64,000 nucleotides of DNA. It comes from Arthrobacter sp. Leaf69 (GTDB taxonomy: Bacteria > Actinomycetota > Actinomycetes > Actinomycetales > Micrococcaceae). The translations under genes were made by a program, and so were the position numbers. Positions 1-9,152 of this stretch are shown in pieces; positions within the stretch are counted from its first letter, which is position 1; each line of letters begins with the position of its first letter. The stretch spans positions 1 through 64,000 of the forward strand of contig NZ_LMLR01000011.1 of assembly GCF_001422645.1 (NCBI RefSeq), written 5' to 3'. Under the pieces are notes generated by a model that did no database searches, was not told the DNA's origin, and was given only the letters and a program-made list of their open reading frames with translations.

Positions 1-443
1 TCGCGGACACCATCTCCGCCGATCCGGGCTTCAGCACCACCGCGCCCGACGGCGAACGGCGCACCATCACCGTCGAGGTGGACGGCCGCCGGATGGCCAT
101 CGGGCTGCCCGCGGATCTCCTGGACGGCTGGGCCCGCTCCGGTCAGGCCCTTCCCGCCGCAGGGACAGCAGCTTCAGAGTCCGACGGCGCCACGCACGCC
201 GGCGGAGACGCCGACCCTCGCGAACTGCGCGCCGGCATGGCCGGGACCGTGGTGAAATGGCTCGTCGCACCGGGCGCCGCAGTTTCGGCAGGGGATCCCG
301 TCGTCGTGCTCGAAGCGATGAAAATGGAAACCCAGGTCGCCGCCCACCGCGACGGAACTGTAATCGGCCTCCTCGCCGAAGCCGGCGGCGTGGTGACGGC
401 CCGAGCGGTCCTGGCACTCATCGGCCAGGGCGGGTTCCGCTGA
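1..443 (+). CDS. acyl-CoA carboxylase biotin carboxylase/BCCP subunit, C-terminal fragment
   Basis: Only the 3' end is present. The frame is open from base 3 and stops at 441-443, about 146 residues. The last 70 residues form a biotinyl/lipoyl carrier domain with the biotin attachment motif EAMKMET, whose second lysine-flanked position carries biotin in this family. Before it lies a short beta-rich linker (ITVEVDGRRMAIGLP) typical of actinobacterial alpha subunits that fuse biotin carboxylase to a carrier domain. Acetyl-, propionyl- and methylcrotonyl-CoA carboxylases share this arrangement, so the substrate cannot be told from the fragment. A urea or pyruvate carboxylase is less likely but not excluded. 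The biotin transporter genes 5 kb away are in keeping with biotin use. Confidence 0.85.
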   Translation, partial: ADTISADPGFSTTAPDGERRTITVEVDGRRMAIGLPADLLDGWARSGQALPAAGTAASESDGATHAGGDADPRELRAGMAGTVVKWLVAPGAAVSAGDPVVVLEAMKMETQVAAHRDGTVIGLLAEAGGVVTARAVLALIGQGGFR

Positions 444-785
444 CGGCCGTTCCGTGGCCGTTCCGGCTGGAGCTCCTCGACGAGAAACCCTATAGCCAAC
501 GTCCTCGCAGCAACGATGACGACTCTTCGAAGGTCTAGCCGGCTCTCCAGTCTCGATCTTTCATGAATGTGTGGGCGGCGTGGTACGAACGTCCGCGAGC
601 AGCCGACAGTGGACCGATTCCTCTTCGAGGACAGGCAGCCCCCGCGGCCTTGGGACCTCCCCACGGCCCAGCCAGCGAATTTCCAAGTCTCGGGCTGTGG
701 TGCTTCGAGGTGTTTCATAATCCCCGCTCAGCAACAACACGCACTAGTGCGCATGGCGCACATGGGCAGACAAGGATGGAGAACC
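444..785. other. intergenic region upstream of the decarboxylase
   Basis: No convincing gene is seen in these 342 bases. A CATAAT near 716-721 could be a -10 element for the decarboxylase, but no good -35 was found. A short palindrome (GCACTAGTGC) lies at 741-750. A purine-rich run at 772-780 is the likely ribosome binding site for the ATG at 786. In-frame upstream ATGs at 567, 753 and 762 exist but lack a comparable Shine-Dalgarno sequence. Confidence 0.4.
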
Positions 786-3683
786 ATGCCTCAGGGCCCA
801 ACCCCTGATTTCCAAGACAACCACCTCGAACAGGGGAGCCAGATCAGGGAACAATCATGCAACCCCGCAGACCGGCCGGTGCATGGACCTAGCGACGTAT
901 TCCACGACCGCACCGCGGACCTTCCCGTCGTCGTGGATGAAGGCTTGAACGAAGTTGTGACGGAGACGGTCGCGGCAACTCAGCCATTCATCGGGATACC
1001 CAGCAGCGTGTGGCGGCTGCGCAGCGATGCGTGGGAGTTCCTGGGCTACGCCACCAAGCAGTTGGCTGCTGCCGACGCGCCGGAGGCTTCGGTGAACGGC
1101 CTCCCGCGCGAGATCAGGCGGCTGCTCCAACTGCTGGAGGCGATAGAGATGTATTGGGCGTTCCCTGGGCACCGGCATATCACCCAGCTGCGCCAGCGCA
1201 TCGACGCCGGGGACTACCGCAAGGCGCTTGAACTCATTGAACCCGTCACCCGCGGTTTCGCGAGATTGAGCCCCGGTGCTGAGGAGCGGGAATCCTCTCT
1301 CGAGAGGGATACCCCCGGTGCCGAGCTGCCCGTCGCGCAGGCCCCGGCGGAGGTTAGGCCGAGATTCGAGGTCCTCATCGTCGATGACATGTCCGCTACG
1401 GATCGGGACGCCCTCCAAGCCGAGATGCTCCGCCATCGCAGGCCTGCTGATGCGTTCATCTACGAGCTCACCGTAGTCTCGAGCTTTGAGGACGCGCTCG
1501 TGGCGGTGCTGTTGAATCCCGATATTCAGGCCTGTGTTCTTCGGCCGGGGTTCGGATCCACCACGCGACAGCGGCTGGGCCATGACCTGCGCGACTTCCT
1601 TGCCGGATTCGCCGGAGAGGACCTTGCCCCGTTGCGGCCCATCGAGCGGATCCTTGGCCTGGCGGACAAGATCGCGCAGCTGCGGCCCGAACTCGATCTC
1701 TACCTGGTCGCGGGCGTCTCTATCGAGCAGCTCGCCGGGTCACTGACCAAAAGGTTCAGCCGAATCTTCCGCCGGGAGGACAGCCTGGAGCTGCACCTGT
1801 CGCTGTTGCGCGGAGTGGCGGACCGTTACGACACTCCGTTCTTTACCGCCCTTCAGTACTACAGCAGAAAACCCGCGGGTGTCTTCCACGCGCTGCCAGT
1901 CTCCCGGGGCGGGTCTGTGGTGAACTCCAAATGGATCAAGGACATGGGCGAGTTCTACGGCCTCAACCTGCTCCTGGCGGAGACCTCGGCAACCTCCGGA
2001 GGTCTGGACTCGCTGCTTGACCCGCACGGGTCCATCAAGGAGGCCCAGATGCTGGCGGCCCGCGCGTTCGGGGCGCAGAAGTCGTTCTTTGTCACCAACG
2101 GCACGTCAACGGCGAACAAGATCGTCCACCAGTCGATCGTGGCCCCCGGCGATGTGGTCCTGGTCGACCGCAACTGCCATAAGTCACACCACTACGCGCT
2201 CATGCTTGCCGGCGCCCAGGTCGCCTACCTGGATGCCTACCCTCTGCACGAATACTCCTTCTACGGCGCCGTCCCGCTGGCCAGCATCAAGAAGATGCTG
2301 CTGGACTACCGCCGGGCCGGACGGCTGGCCGACGTCAAGATGATCGCGCTGACCAATTGCACCTTCGACGGCATCGTCTACGACGTCGAGCGGGTCATGG
2401 AAGAGTGCCTGTCGATCAAACCGGACCTGGTGTTCCTGTGGGACGAGGCCTGGTTCGCGTTCGCCGGCTTCCACCATGTCTATCGCCGCCGGACCGCGAT
2501 GGCCGCGGCACGAAAACTGGAGGCGGCCTTCAAGGACCCCGCCTACACGCTTCGCCATGCGGCGCAGGTGAAGGAACTCTACGACCCCGACACGAACGAG
2601 CCCCTCGCCGACGAAGTGTGGATGAAGACCCGACTCGTGCCGGATCCGGCAACGGCCCGTCTGCGGGTCTACGCCACCCAATCAACGCACAAGACCCTCA
2701 CCTCGCTGCGCCAGGGCTCCATGATCCACGTCTTCGACCAAGACTTCAGCCACCTCAACGAGGAAGCATTCCGCGAAGCCTATATGACGCACACCTCGAC
2801 CTCACCGAACTATCAGATCCTGGCCTCACTGGACATCGGACGCCGACAGGTCGAATTCGAGGGGTTCGAACTGGTGCAAAAGCAGGCCGATCTCGCCGTC
2901 AGCATCGCCCAGGCAGTGGCACGCCATCCCCTCCTGAAGAAGTATTTCCGCACCCTCACCACCAAGGACCTGATCCCGGAGGAGTATCGCGAAAGCGACA
3001 GGCCGATGCCGCTTCGGGACGGGCTCGCGGCCATGGACGAGGCCTGGCGGCGGGACGAATTCGTCGTTGACCCTAGCCGCCTGACCCTATATATCGGCCT
3101 GACCGGCGTCGACGGCGACACCTTCAAACACGAATACCTCATGGACAAGTTTGGGATCCAGGTCAACAAGACTTCCAGAAACAGTGTCCTGTTCATGACC
3201 AACATCGGCACCAGCCGCAGCTCCGTCGCCTACCTCATCGAGGTTCTCGTCAAACTGGCCGAAAGCTTCGAAGACGAGCAGGCCGCACTGAGCCCGCTCG
3301 GCCAACGAGCCCACGCGGCCCGCGTCGCAGCGCTCACGAGCGCACCCCCGCCGCTGCCGGACTTCAGCCATTTCGCGGACCGCTACCGACGCGACCCGCA
3401 CACCCCGGACGGAAACATCCGAGCGGCCTACTTCGAAAGCTACAAGCCGGGATCATGCGAATACCTTTCCCCGGCCGAGCTGAACCGGCGGGTAGCGGCG
3501 GGCCACGAGGTGGTTTCCGCCGGATTCGTTACTCCTTACCCGCCGGGATTTCCCATCCTGGTACCGGGCCAGGTCATCACCGCCGGGATCCTGGCATTCA
3601 TGTCCGCACTGGACACCCGTGAGATCCACGGATACAACCACGAGCTCGGATACCGGGTAATGACTGGGGCAACTGCAAACTGA
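786..3683 (+). CDS. Orn/Lys/Arg-family PLP-dependent decarboxylase, large form
   Basis: About 965 residues. Residues roughly 190-300 look like the receiver-like wing domain of class-I basic amino acid decarboxylases (FEVLIVDDM). The PLP aminotransferase-fold core follows, with a fixed-lysine motif STHKTLTSLRQGSMIHV in which the K of THK should hold PLP. Upstream are the expected FFVTNGTSTANK and WDEAWFAF segments. The C-terminal domain extends to the end. The enzyme would remove CO2 from ornithine, lysine or arginine to give a polyamine or cadaverine/agmatine. Substrate cannot be assigned from sequence alone. The start at 786 is chosen for the AAGGATGGAG ribosome site. The first 100 residues are poorly conserved in my judgement. 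No partner antiporter gene is adjacent, unlike classical acid-resistance decarboxylase operons. A mobile-element graveyard follows, so acquisition by transfer is possible. Confidence 0.9.
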   Translation: MPQGPTPDFQDNHLEQGSQIREQSCNPADRPVHGPSDVFHDRTADLPVVVDEGLNEVVTETVAATQPFIGIPSSVWRLRSDAWEFLGYATKQLAAADAPEASVNGLPREIRRLLQLLEAIEMYWAFPGHRHITQLRQRIDAGDYRKALELIEPVTRGFARLSPGAEERESSLERDTPGAELPVAQAPAEVRPRFEVLIVDDMSATDRDALQAEMLRHRRPADAFIYELTVVSSFEDALVAVLLNPDIQACVLRPGFGSTTRQRLGHDLRDFLAGFAGEDLAPLRPIERILGLADKIAQLRPELDLYLVAGVSIEQLAGSLTKRFSRIFRREDSLELHLSLLRGVADRYDTPFFTALQYYSRKPAGVFHALPVSRGGSVVNSKWIKDMGEFYGLNLLLAETSATSGGLDSLLDPHGSIKEAQMLAARAFGAQKSFFVTNGTSTANKIVHQSIVAPGDVVLVDRNCHKSHHYALMLAGAQVAYLDAYPLHEYSFYGAVPLASIKKMLLDYRRAGRLADVKMIALTNCTFDGIVYDVERVMEECLSIKPDLVFLWDEAWFAFAGFHHVYRRRTAMAAARKLEAAFKDPAYTLRHAAQVKELYDPDTNEPLADEVWMKTRLVPDPATARLRVYATQSTHKTLTSLRQGSMIHVFDQDFSHLNEEAFREAYMTHTSTSPNYQILASLDIGRRQVEFEGFELVQKQADLAVSIAQAVARHPLLKKYFRTLTTKDLIPEEYRESDRPMPLRDGLAAMDEAWRRDEFVVDPSRLTLYIGLTGVDGDTFKHEYLMDKFGIQVNKTSRNSVLFMTNIGTSRSSVAYLIEVLVKLAESFEDEQAALSPLGQRAHAARVAALTSAPPPLPDFSHFADRYRRDPHTPDGNIRAAYFESYKPGSCEYLSPAELNRRVAAGHEVVSAGFVTPYPPGFPILVPGQVITAGILAFMSALDTREIHGYNHELGYRVMTGATAN

Positions 3684-3871
3684 TACGGGGGTCCGGACTG
3701 GTTATGACCGTTGATTGAGTACTCGGTATTCTTCGGATTTTCTAAGGAGTCTGTCGATGGGAGAGGCTGACTTTGTCGCTTTTGGGAATGGCTCGGGTGG
3801 TGCGGGAGTTTTTGTCGGCTGTGGTCGCCGGGAGCGTATCCGCTTAGGGTGAGAGCGCCACGGACGGTGAG

Positions 3872-4474
3872 CCAGGTCACGAACGAACCGGCTTGGAAAA
3901 GCTGCTGCCGGGCCGGGTATGCCGGAGAGTTGCCCAGCGGTCCTTCCTTTGCCGGCTTTGGCCCGAAGTTTGCGGAGTTGGTGCCAGGTGGCGAAGCGGT
4001 GCAGCACCCGGGTGTGTTCGGGTGGCTGAGGTTTGGTCAGACAAGCAAGCCCGCTTTTGGTCCGTTGCATCGTCAGCATTCGGTCGAACAGCGGGGCCAG
4101 GGGCGGGTGGATGCGGCCCGTGCCGTCATCCAGCAGCGCGGCGAGCCTGTCGGCGAGGGTGCATCTGGGGCAGAGCCGTCCGGCGAGCAGGGGTCCTTCA
4201 ACGCGGCAGCGGTCGCTGGAGAAGTCGCGGGTGATCCCCGCACAGTCGCGGCAGACCGGCATCCCTGTGGCGTTGCGGCCCGGCAGCAGCCGTTCGGTCC
4301 GGCAGCTGGGGCAGGATCCATGTGTGCTGTGGCCTTGTCGAAACAGGTCCGGCAGATCGGGCCGTCCGACCAGTTGGCCGCTTTCGCGGCCTGTCGGCTG
4401 CAGCAGGCACAGCTGCGTATATGCCAGCGCTCAACCTTCTCGCGGGTGTCGTAGGCGGGGTTCACCGCTCCGGG
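3872..4474 (-). pseudogene. zinc-ribbon protein of a mobile recombinase-type module, frameshifted and truncated
   Basis: Reading the minus strand gives a Cys-rich protein split over frames. One frame runs with CACC and CRTCF pairs to about 4316. A one-base shift then leads into CPSCRTERLLPGRN, CRDC, DRC and CPRC, followed by the helical stretch LADRLAALLDDGTGRIHPPL. A further shift near 3880 brings in FVTWLTVRGALTLS, after which similarity is lost. The repeated CxxC pairs suggest two or three zinc ribbons. From memory, proteins like this accompany tyrosine recombinases in Arthrobacter and other actinobacteria. That link is recollection and not shown here. No intact copy or recombinase is present, so it is inactive. 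Confidence 0.6.
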
Positions 4475-4680
4475 GGTGATCCTGGCCCGCTTGGGCCGGA
4501 TGGTGGCGGCAAAGTCCACGACCTCGGCGCCCGCGGCGGCCGTGCGGCGCGGTGTCACGGCCTCTGCCTGAGTGGCGATCAGCTACGCGGGGTCACTCCC
4601 AGAATGTCGCAGAGCGCGGCTAGGACCCGCAGCGAGAGCCGCTCGGTGATCCGGGTGACCAGCCGCCAGACCTGCACTCG
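4469..4680 (-). pseudogene. HTH (XRE-like) regulator fragment
   Basis: The minus strand from 4680 encodes [19 protein letters not shown] followed by AALCDILGVTP, the second half of a small Cro/C1-type helix-turn-helix protein. A frameshift at about 4586-4590 joins it to LIATQAEAVTPRRTAAA and a tail reading DFAATIRPKRARITP. The N-terminal half, including the first helices and the start codon, is missing because the fragment ends exactly where the Tn3-like transposase remnant begins. It probably formed a two-gene unit with the zinc-ribbon pseudogene downstream. Confidence 0.55.
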
Positions 4681-5098
4681 CCCTGCGGGCGCTGGGCAGA
4701 ATGGAACGGACCCTCTTCCTCCTGGACTGGCTCCAGGGCCCCGGCCTGTGCCGTAAAGTCACCGCAGGCCTGAACACGGGCGAGGCCCGGACCACCCTCT
4801 CCCGAGCCGCTTATTCAACCGGCTCGGCGAAATCCGCGACCGTTCCTTCGAGCAGCAGCGCTACCGCGCCAGCGGGCTGAACCTTCTCACCGCAGCCGTC
4901 GTTCTCTGGAACACGGTCTACCTTGACCGCACCGTCGCCACCCTGACCAGCAACGGCTGTGACATCGACCCGGACGTCCTGCGGTTCCTTTCACCGCTGG
5001 GCTGGGAACACATCAACCTCACCGGCGACTACACCTGGCCACGCGCCCACATCAAACCCGGAGAATATAGGCCACCACGACGCCCGGCAAGACCTTAG
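4671..5098 (+). pseudogene. Tn3-family transposase C-terminal remnant, frameshifted
   Basis: Frame one (to about 4812) reads [18 protein letters not shown] and then [17 protein letters not shown] one-base shift near 4810 continues as [18 protein letters not shown], then [18 protein letters not shown], and finally [17 protein letters not shown] before the TAG at 5096-5098. These are the hallmark C-terminal blocks of Tn3-family DDE transposases, including the conserved glutamate region near WNTVYL. About 140 of the usual roughly 1,000 residues survive. No terminal inverted repeat or resolvase was recognised. Its left edge abuts the HTH fragment, marking a recombination or deletion junction. Confidence 0.85.
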
Positions 5099-5133
5099 CG
5101 TCGGATATATCACTTTTTCACAAGCCACCCCTA

Positions 5134-5805
5134 TTAGGGGAGGGAATGTCCAGCGGCGGGGGTGGCTGGCGGGGCATGTTCCCCGGTCTCGTGCTCACCC
5201 AGTCCCCGGGCCGCGAGGGCCTCGCCGGTCTGCCGGGCGAAGGCCACCGTGGTGATAAAGACCGGGAGGATCAGGGCCCGGGGGTTGCGCTCCAGGCCGC
5301 GGGCCCGGGCGGAATCGCGGACGTCACTGTAAGCGCCCGCGATGAACGGGATACTCCGCAGCATGATGGCGATGGTTAGGGCAAAGCGTTCCGGATCCGC
5401 GCCGAACCGCCGGAACGGCTGCGCCAGGGAGGCTACCCCGTCCAGCAGCCGCTGCACCGGAGTGGTGGCGGTCAGGATCGATGCCGCCACAATACAGACC
5501 AGCACATTGAGCACAATCCGCGCCGCCGTGGGGCCGCCGAGCTGCCACCACTGGAACAGGCCGATGGCCGCGAGGACCGGCAGCACGGGACGGACAGCCC
5601 GGAACAGCCGCCGGAAGCCTGCCCCGCTGAGCAGGAACAGGGCACACATCAGCACCAGGGCTGCGGCCGCCACCACCCAGTCCACGATCAGGAACGATGC
5701 CATGCCGCAGGCAAGCACCAGGAGAAACTTCAGCCACAGTGGCGCGCGGTGCAGCAGGGAGTTCCCCGGCACGTAGTTGGCGAACAGGAATCCGTGCCCG
5801 CTCAC
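5134..5805 (-). CDS. bioN: ECF transporter transmembrane (T) component, biotin system
   Basis: 223 residues with about five hydrophobic segments, matching the CbiQ/EcfT/BioN family. Two Ala-Arg-Gly coupling motifs are visible (DSARARGLERN and ALAARGLGE). In EcfT proteins these dock onto the two ATPases. It starts at a GTG that overlaps the stop of the upstream ATPase gene by four bases (GTGA), so translation is probably coupled. The role is inferred from the adjacent bioM and bioY: it transmits ATP hydrolysis to the biotin-binding S component in the membrane. A short hairpin CCCCTATTAGGGG overlaps its stop codon. Confidence 0.93.
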   Translation of the reverse strand: MSGHGFLFANYVPGNSLLHRAPLWLKFLLVLACGMASFLIVDWVVAAAALVLMCALFLLSGAGFRRLFRAVRPVLPVLAAIGLFQWWQLGGPTAARIVLNVLVCIVAASILTATTPVQRLLDGVASLAQPFRRFGADPERFALTIAIMLRSIPFIAGAYSDVRDSARARGLERNPRALILPVFITTVAFARQTGEALAARGLGEHETGEHAPPATPAAGHSLP

Positions 5806-6584
5806 AACTGCTCCAGTCGCGGCTGACTGACGTGCGGCTGATTGAGGCGCGGCCGGTCCGGCCCCGGGCCTGGAGCAGGGAGAGTCTCCGCGCAGATGGC
5901 CCGGTAGTGGGCAACAGCGGCGGCCGGGCCGCCGTCGAACACCACCGACCCGGCGTCGACGACGAGGACCCGGTCAAGGTCCAGGGCGAGGTCGAGGTCG
6001 TGGGTGGAGAGGATAACCTGCTGGCTGAGTCCGGCCAGGGTCCGCCGCAGCAGTTCCCTGTTGCGCAGGTCCAGCAGCGTGGAGGGCTCGTCCAGGACCA
6101 GCACCTCCGGGTCCACGGCGAGGACGGCCGCGAGGGCCAGGAGCTGCCGTTCCCCGCCGGACAGCTCGTAGATGCTCTGGTCGGCCAGCGGCAGCAGCCC
6201 GAAACGGTCCAGGGTCGCCTCCGCCTGGCTGCTGCGTTCCCGCGCGTTCCGGACCGAACGCCGGAGGGAGAGCTCAACATCCTCCCGGCCCGTCGGCATC
6301 ACCAGCTGGGACAGCGGATCGGTGAACACGAAGCCGACGCGCCGGCGTACCTCCCGCACCGCGCGGACCGTGTCCGAGCCGTCCACCGTGACGGTGCCAC
6401 TGCTCGGCGCCACGAGTCCGTTCAGGAGCCGCAGCAGGGTGGACTTGCCGGAACCGTTGGCGCCGATCACGCCGATCCGCTGCTCCGTGAGCCGCAGGCT
6501 CAGCTCCCCAAGCAAGGTTTTGGGCGCGGGGCGGCCGTCGACGGCCACCCGCACCGCAGCCCGGTCCAGCACGATGGTGCTCAC
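5802..6584 (-). CDS. bioM: ECF transporter ATP-binding component, biotin system
   Basis: 260 residues, a single ABC ATPase domain. Walker A is GANGSGKSTLLRLL, the Q-loop region is TDPLSQLVM, the signature is ELSGGERQ, Walker B is VLVLDEPSTLLDL, and the switch histidine is in LSTHDLDLALDLD. Length fits BioM/CbiO. The gene overlaps bioY upstream and bioN downstream by four bases each, so all three form one operon. Only one ATPase is encoded here, so it presumably works as a homodimer or with a second EcfA encoded elsewhere. The start is a GTG. Confidence 0.93.
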   Translation of the reverse strand: MSTIVLDRAAVRVAVDGRPAPKTLLGELSLRLTEQRIGVIGANGSGKSTLLRLLNGLVAPSSGTVTVDGSDTVRAVREVRRRVGFVFTDPLSQLVMPTGREDVELSLRRSVRNARERSSQAEATLDRFGLLPLADQSIYELSGGERQLLALAAVLAVDPEVLVLDEPSTLLDLRNRELLRRTLAGLSQQVILSTHDLDLALDLDRVLVVDAGSVVFDGGPAAAVAHYRAICAETLPAPGPGPDRPRLNQPHVSQPRLEQL

Positions 6585-7276
6585 GGCCGGCTGTCCGCCT
6601 GGGCGCCGACAGCGGGGGCCGCGGATGCGCCGCCGGGAGTCCCGGAGGTCCGGATCCGGCGGATCAGCAGGTCCGGGAATGCTTTGTGCAGGGCAAGCGC
6701 AACGGTCACGGCCAGTGCGTTCTTGATTACATCTCCGGGGTAGAAGACCAGGTCGGCGAGGAACGCCTTGGAGAAGTCCAGCTTCGCGTTGACCATCATC
6801 CCGAGGATGCCAAGGCCGTGGATAAAGATGATGCTGCTCACCATTGCGGCGGCGAACAGCAGGACGGCACGGAACTTGCCGGGACGGCCTGCCGTGCGGC
6901 GGAGCACGACGACAGTCAGCCAGCCCACCGCCGTGGCCGCGTACACAAAGCCGATGATGTAGCCCGCGGAGGGGCCGGCAAGGACCCCGAGGCCGCTGCG
7001 CCCGCCGCTGAAGATCGGCAACCCGGCAAGCCCGAGGAGGACGTAGAGCCCGACGGCGGCGAACGCCCTGGCGGGGCCCAGGGCCAGGCCCGTGAGCATG
7101 ACGGCGAGCGTCTGCAGGGTGATGGGGACGCCGAGGCCGCCTACCGGAATGGCGGCGATCAGGGCGGATCCTGCCACCAGCGCGGCGAAAACGGCGATCA
7201 GTCCCAGGTCGGTGGCGTTCCAGGGGTTACGGCGCCGGGCGGGAGTGGCGGCAGCGGTGCCGTCGGTCTTTGTCAT
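6581..7276 (-). CDS. bioY: biotin transporter substrate-binding (S) component BioY
   Basis: 231 residues with about six membrane segments. The N-terminal region has the BioY pattern GVPITLQTLAVMLTGLALG followed by LAGLPIFSGGRSGLGVLAGP. BioY binds biotin in the membrane and, with the T and ATPase subunits downstream, imports it. First gene of the bioY-bioM-bioN operon. ATG at 7276 is preceded by AGGAA. I could not identify a BirA- or BioQ-type operator upstream with confidence. Confidence 0.95.
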   Translation of the reverse strand: MTKTDGTAAATPARRRNPWNATDLGLIAVFAALVAGSALIAAIPVGGLGVPITLQTLAVMLTGLALGPARAFAAVGLYVLLGLAGLPIFSGGRSGLGVLAGPSAGYIIGFVYAATAVGWLTVVVLRRTAGRPGKFRAVLLFAAAMVSSIIFIHGLGILGMMVNAKLDFSKAFLADLVFYPGDVIKNALAVTVALALHKAFPDLLIRRIRTSGTPGGASAAPAVGAQADSRP

Positions 7277-7553
7277 GGGAGTTCCTATCGCGGGTGAATC
7301 GGGGACCTGCTTCTCATTTTGACTCTACGAGCATGGCGGGCGGGGTTTTTTGTAGGTGACCCACTAACCGGCGGCCCTGTTGCTGGAGGGCGGCACCAAA
7401 GCGTCCCGGATGCTCCCGGAGCGGCCCTTGTCATGGGGCGGAGGCCGGGCCGGTAGACTGGGAGAGGCCGTCCTCTCGGCCACACTGCCCCGGCCCCTTC
7501 CAGATTCCACCGTTGTGCCGCGGCGTTCCCTGTTGTGAAAGGCCTTAGCTGCA

Positions 7554-9152
7554 TTGATTACCGTCCAGGATCTCGAACTGCGCGCCGGCGCCCGCCTCCT
7601 TATGGACCAGGTGAGCTTCCGGATCGACAAGGGAGACAAGATCGGCCTTGTGGGCCGTAACGGTGCAGGCAAGACCACACTGACCCGGGTGCTCGCGGGC
7701 GAAGGCCTGCCGGCCGGGGGCAAGGTGACCCGCACCGGCGAGATTGGCTACCTGCCGCAGGACCCGCGCACGCCGGACATGGAACAGCTGGCCCGTGACC
7801 GGATCCTGTCCGCCCGCGGCCTGGACATCGCCGTCGGGAAGCTCCGCGTGGCCCACGAGGAAATGGCGAGCGACGACGCCGACGTCCAGCGCAAGGCCAT
7901 GAACCGCTACGACCGGCTGGAATCGGAGTTCCTGGCCGCCGGCGGCTACGCGGCCGAGGCCGAGGCCGCTGCGATCTGCTCCAACCTGGCTCTCCCGGAC
8001 CGGCTGCTGAACCAGCCCCTGAAGACCCTGTCCGGTGGCCAGCGCCGCCGCGTGGAGCTGGCCCGCATCTTGTATTCGGACGCCGAAACGATGCTCCTCG
8101 ATGAGCCCACCAACCACCTCGACGCCGACTCCATCGCCTGGCTCCGTGAGTTCCTGAAGAACCACCAGGGCGGTCTGATCGTGATCAGCCACGACACGGA
8201 ACTGCTCGAAGCCACCGTGAACAAGGTCTTCCTGCTGGATCCGAACCGCGCGCAGATCGACTTCTACAACATGGACTGGAAGCGCTACCTGCAGCAGCGC
8301 GAAACGGATGAGCGTGCCCGCAAGAGGGAGCGCGCCAACGCGGAGAAGAAGGCCCAGGTCCTCTTCGACCAGGCCAACAAGATGCGCGCCAAGGCCACCA
8401 AGGCCGTGGCCGCGCAGAACATGGCCAAGCGCGCCGAGCGTCTGCTGGGTGGCCTTGAAGCCGTGCGCGCGACCGACCGCGTGGCCGCCCTGCGCTTTCC
8501 GGATCCGTCGCCCTGCGGCAAGACCCCGCTCACCGCGGACGGCCTCAGCAAGTCCTTCGGTTCGCTGGAAATCTTCACGGATGTGGACCTCGCGATCGAC
8601 CGCGGCTCCAAGGTGGTCATCCTGGGCCTCAACGGTGCGGGCAAGACCACCCTGCTGCGGATGCTCGCCGGCGTCGACAAGCCGGACACCGGCGAAGTCG
8701 TCGCCGGTCACGGCCTGAAGGTGGGCTACTACGCCCAGGAGCACGAGACGCTCGACGTCGACCGGACGGTGCTGCAGAACATGCGGTCCTCCGCCCCGGA
8801 CATGAACGACGCGGAAGTGCGCAACATCCTCGGGTCGTTCCTGTTTTCGGGTGACGACGTCGACAAGCCCGCCGGTGTGCTGTCGGGCGGCGAGAAGACC
8901 CGCCTGGCGCTGGCGACCATTGTCGCCTCGAGCGCGAACGTGCTGCTCCTCGACGAGCCCACCAACAACCTTGACCCGGCCAGCCGCGCCGAAATCCTCG
9001 GAGCCTTGAGCAACTACACCGGCGCCGTGGTGCTGGTGAGCCACGATGAAGGTGCCGTTGAGGCGCTGAATCCGGAGCGTGTGGTGCTGCTGCCCGACGG
9101 CGTCGAGGACTTGTGGAACGCGGACTACCTCGACTTGATTACGCTGGCGTAG
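7554..9152 (+). CDS. ABC-F family ATPase (translation factor type)
   Basis: 532 residues with two tandem ABC domains and no membrane segments. Domain 1 has GRNGAGKTTLTRV, LSGGQRRRVELAR and LLDEPTNHLD. Domain 2 has GLNGAGKTTLLRM, LSGGEKTRLALA and LLLDEPTNNLD. Between them is a basic, helical linker (about residues 240-310) as in EttA/Uup/Vga-like proteins that bind the ribosomal E site. The start is a TTG, with GAAAGG 11 bases upstream. It stands alone on the plus strand with no transporter partner. Subtype (housekeeping or antibiotic resistance) cannot be decided from sequence, but the housekeeping type is more likely. Confidence 0.92.
   Translation: MITVQDLELRAGARLLMDQVSFRIDKGDKIGLVGRNGAGKTTLTRVLAGEGLPAGGKVTRTGEIGYLPQDPRTPDMEQLARDRILSARGLDIAVGKLRVAHEEMASDDADVQRKAMNRYDRLESEFLAAGGYAAEAEAAAICSNLALPDRLLNQPLKTLSGGQRRRVELARILYSDAETMLLDEPTNHLDADSIAWLREFLKNHQGGLIVISHDTELLEATVNKVFLLDPNRAQIDFYNMDWKRYLQQRETDERARKRERANAEKKAQVLFDQANKMRAKATKAVAAQNMAKRAERLLGGLEAVRATDRVAALRFPDPSPCGKTPLTADGLSKSFGSLEIFTDVDLAIDRGSKVVILGLNGAGKTTLLRMLAGVDKPDTGEVVAGHGLKVGYYAQEHETLDVDRTVLQNMRSSAPDMNDAEVRNILGSFLFSGDDVDKPAGVLSGGEKTRLALATIVASSANVLLLDEPTNNLDPASRAEILGALSNYTGAVVLVSHDEGAVEALNPERVVLLPDGVEDLWNADYLDLITLA

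Noticed and set aside
567-785. Upstream start of the decarboxylase at 567, 753 or 762
   Set aside because: Poor ribosome sites and composition unlike the family. ATG 786 has AAGGATGGAG in place.
8308-8718. Additional plus-strand frame inside the ABC-F gene
   Set aside because: Overlaps a strongly supported gene in another frame, Arg/Pro/Ser rich, no start context.
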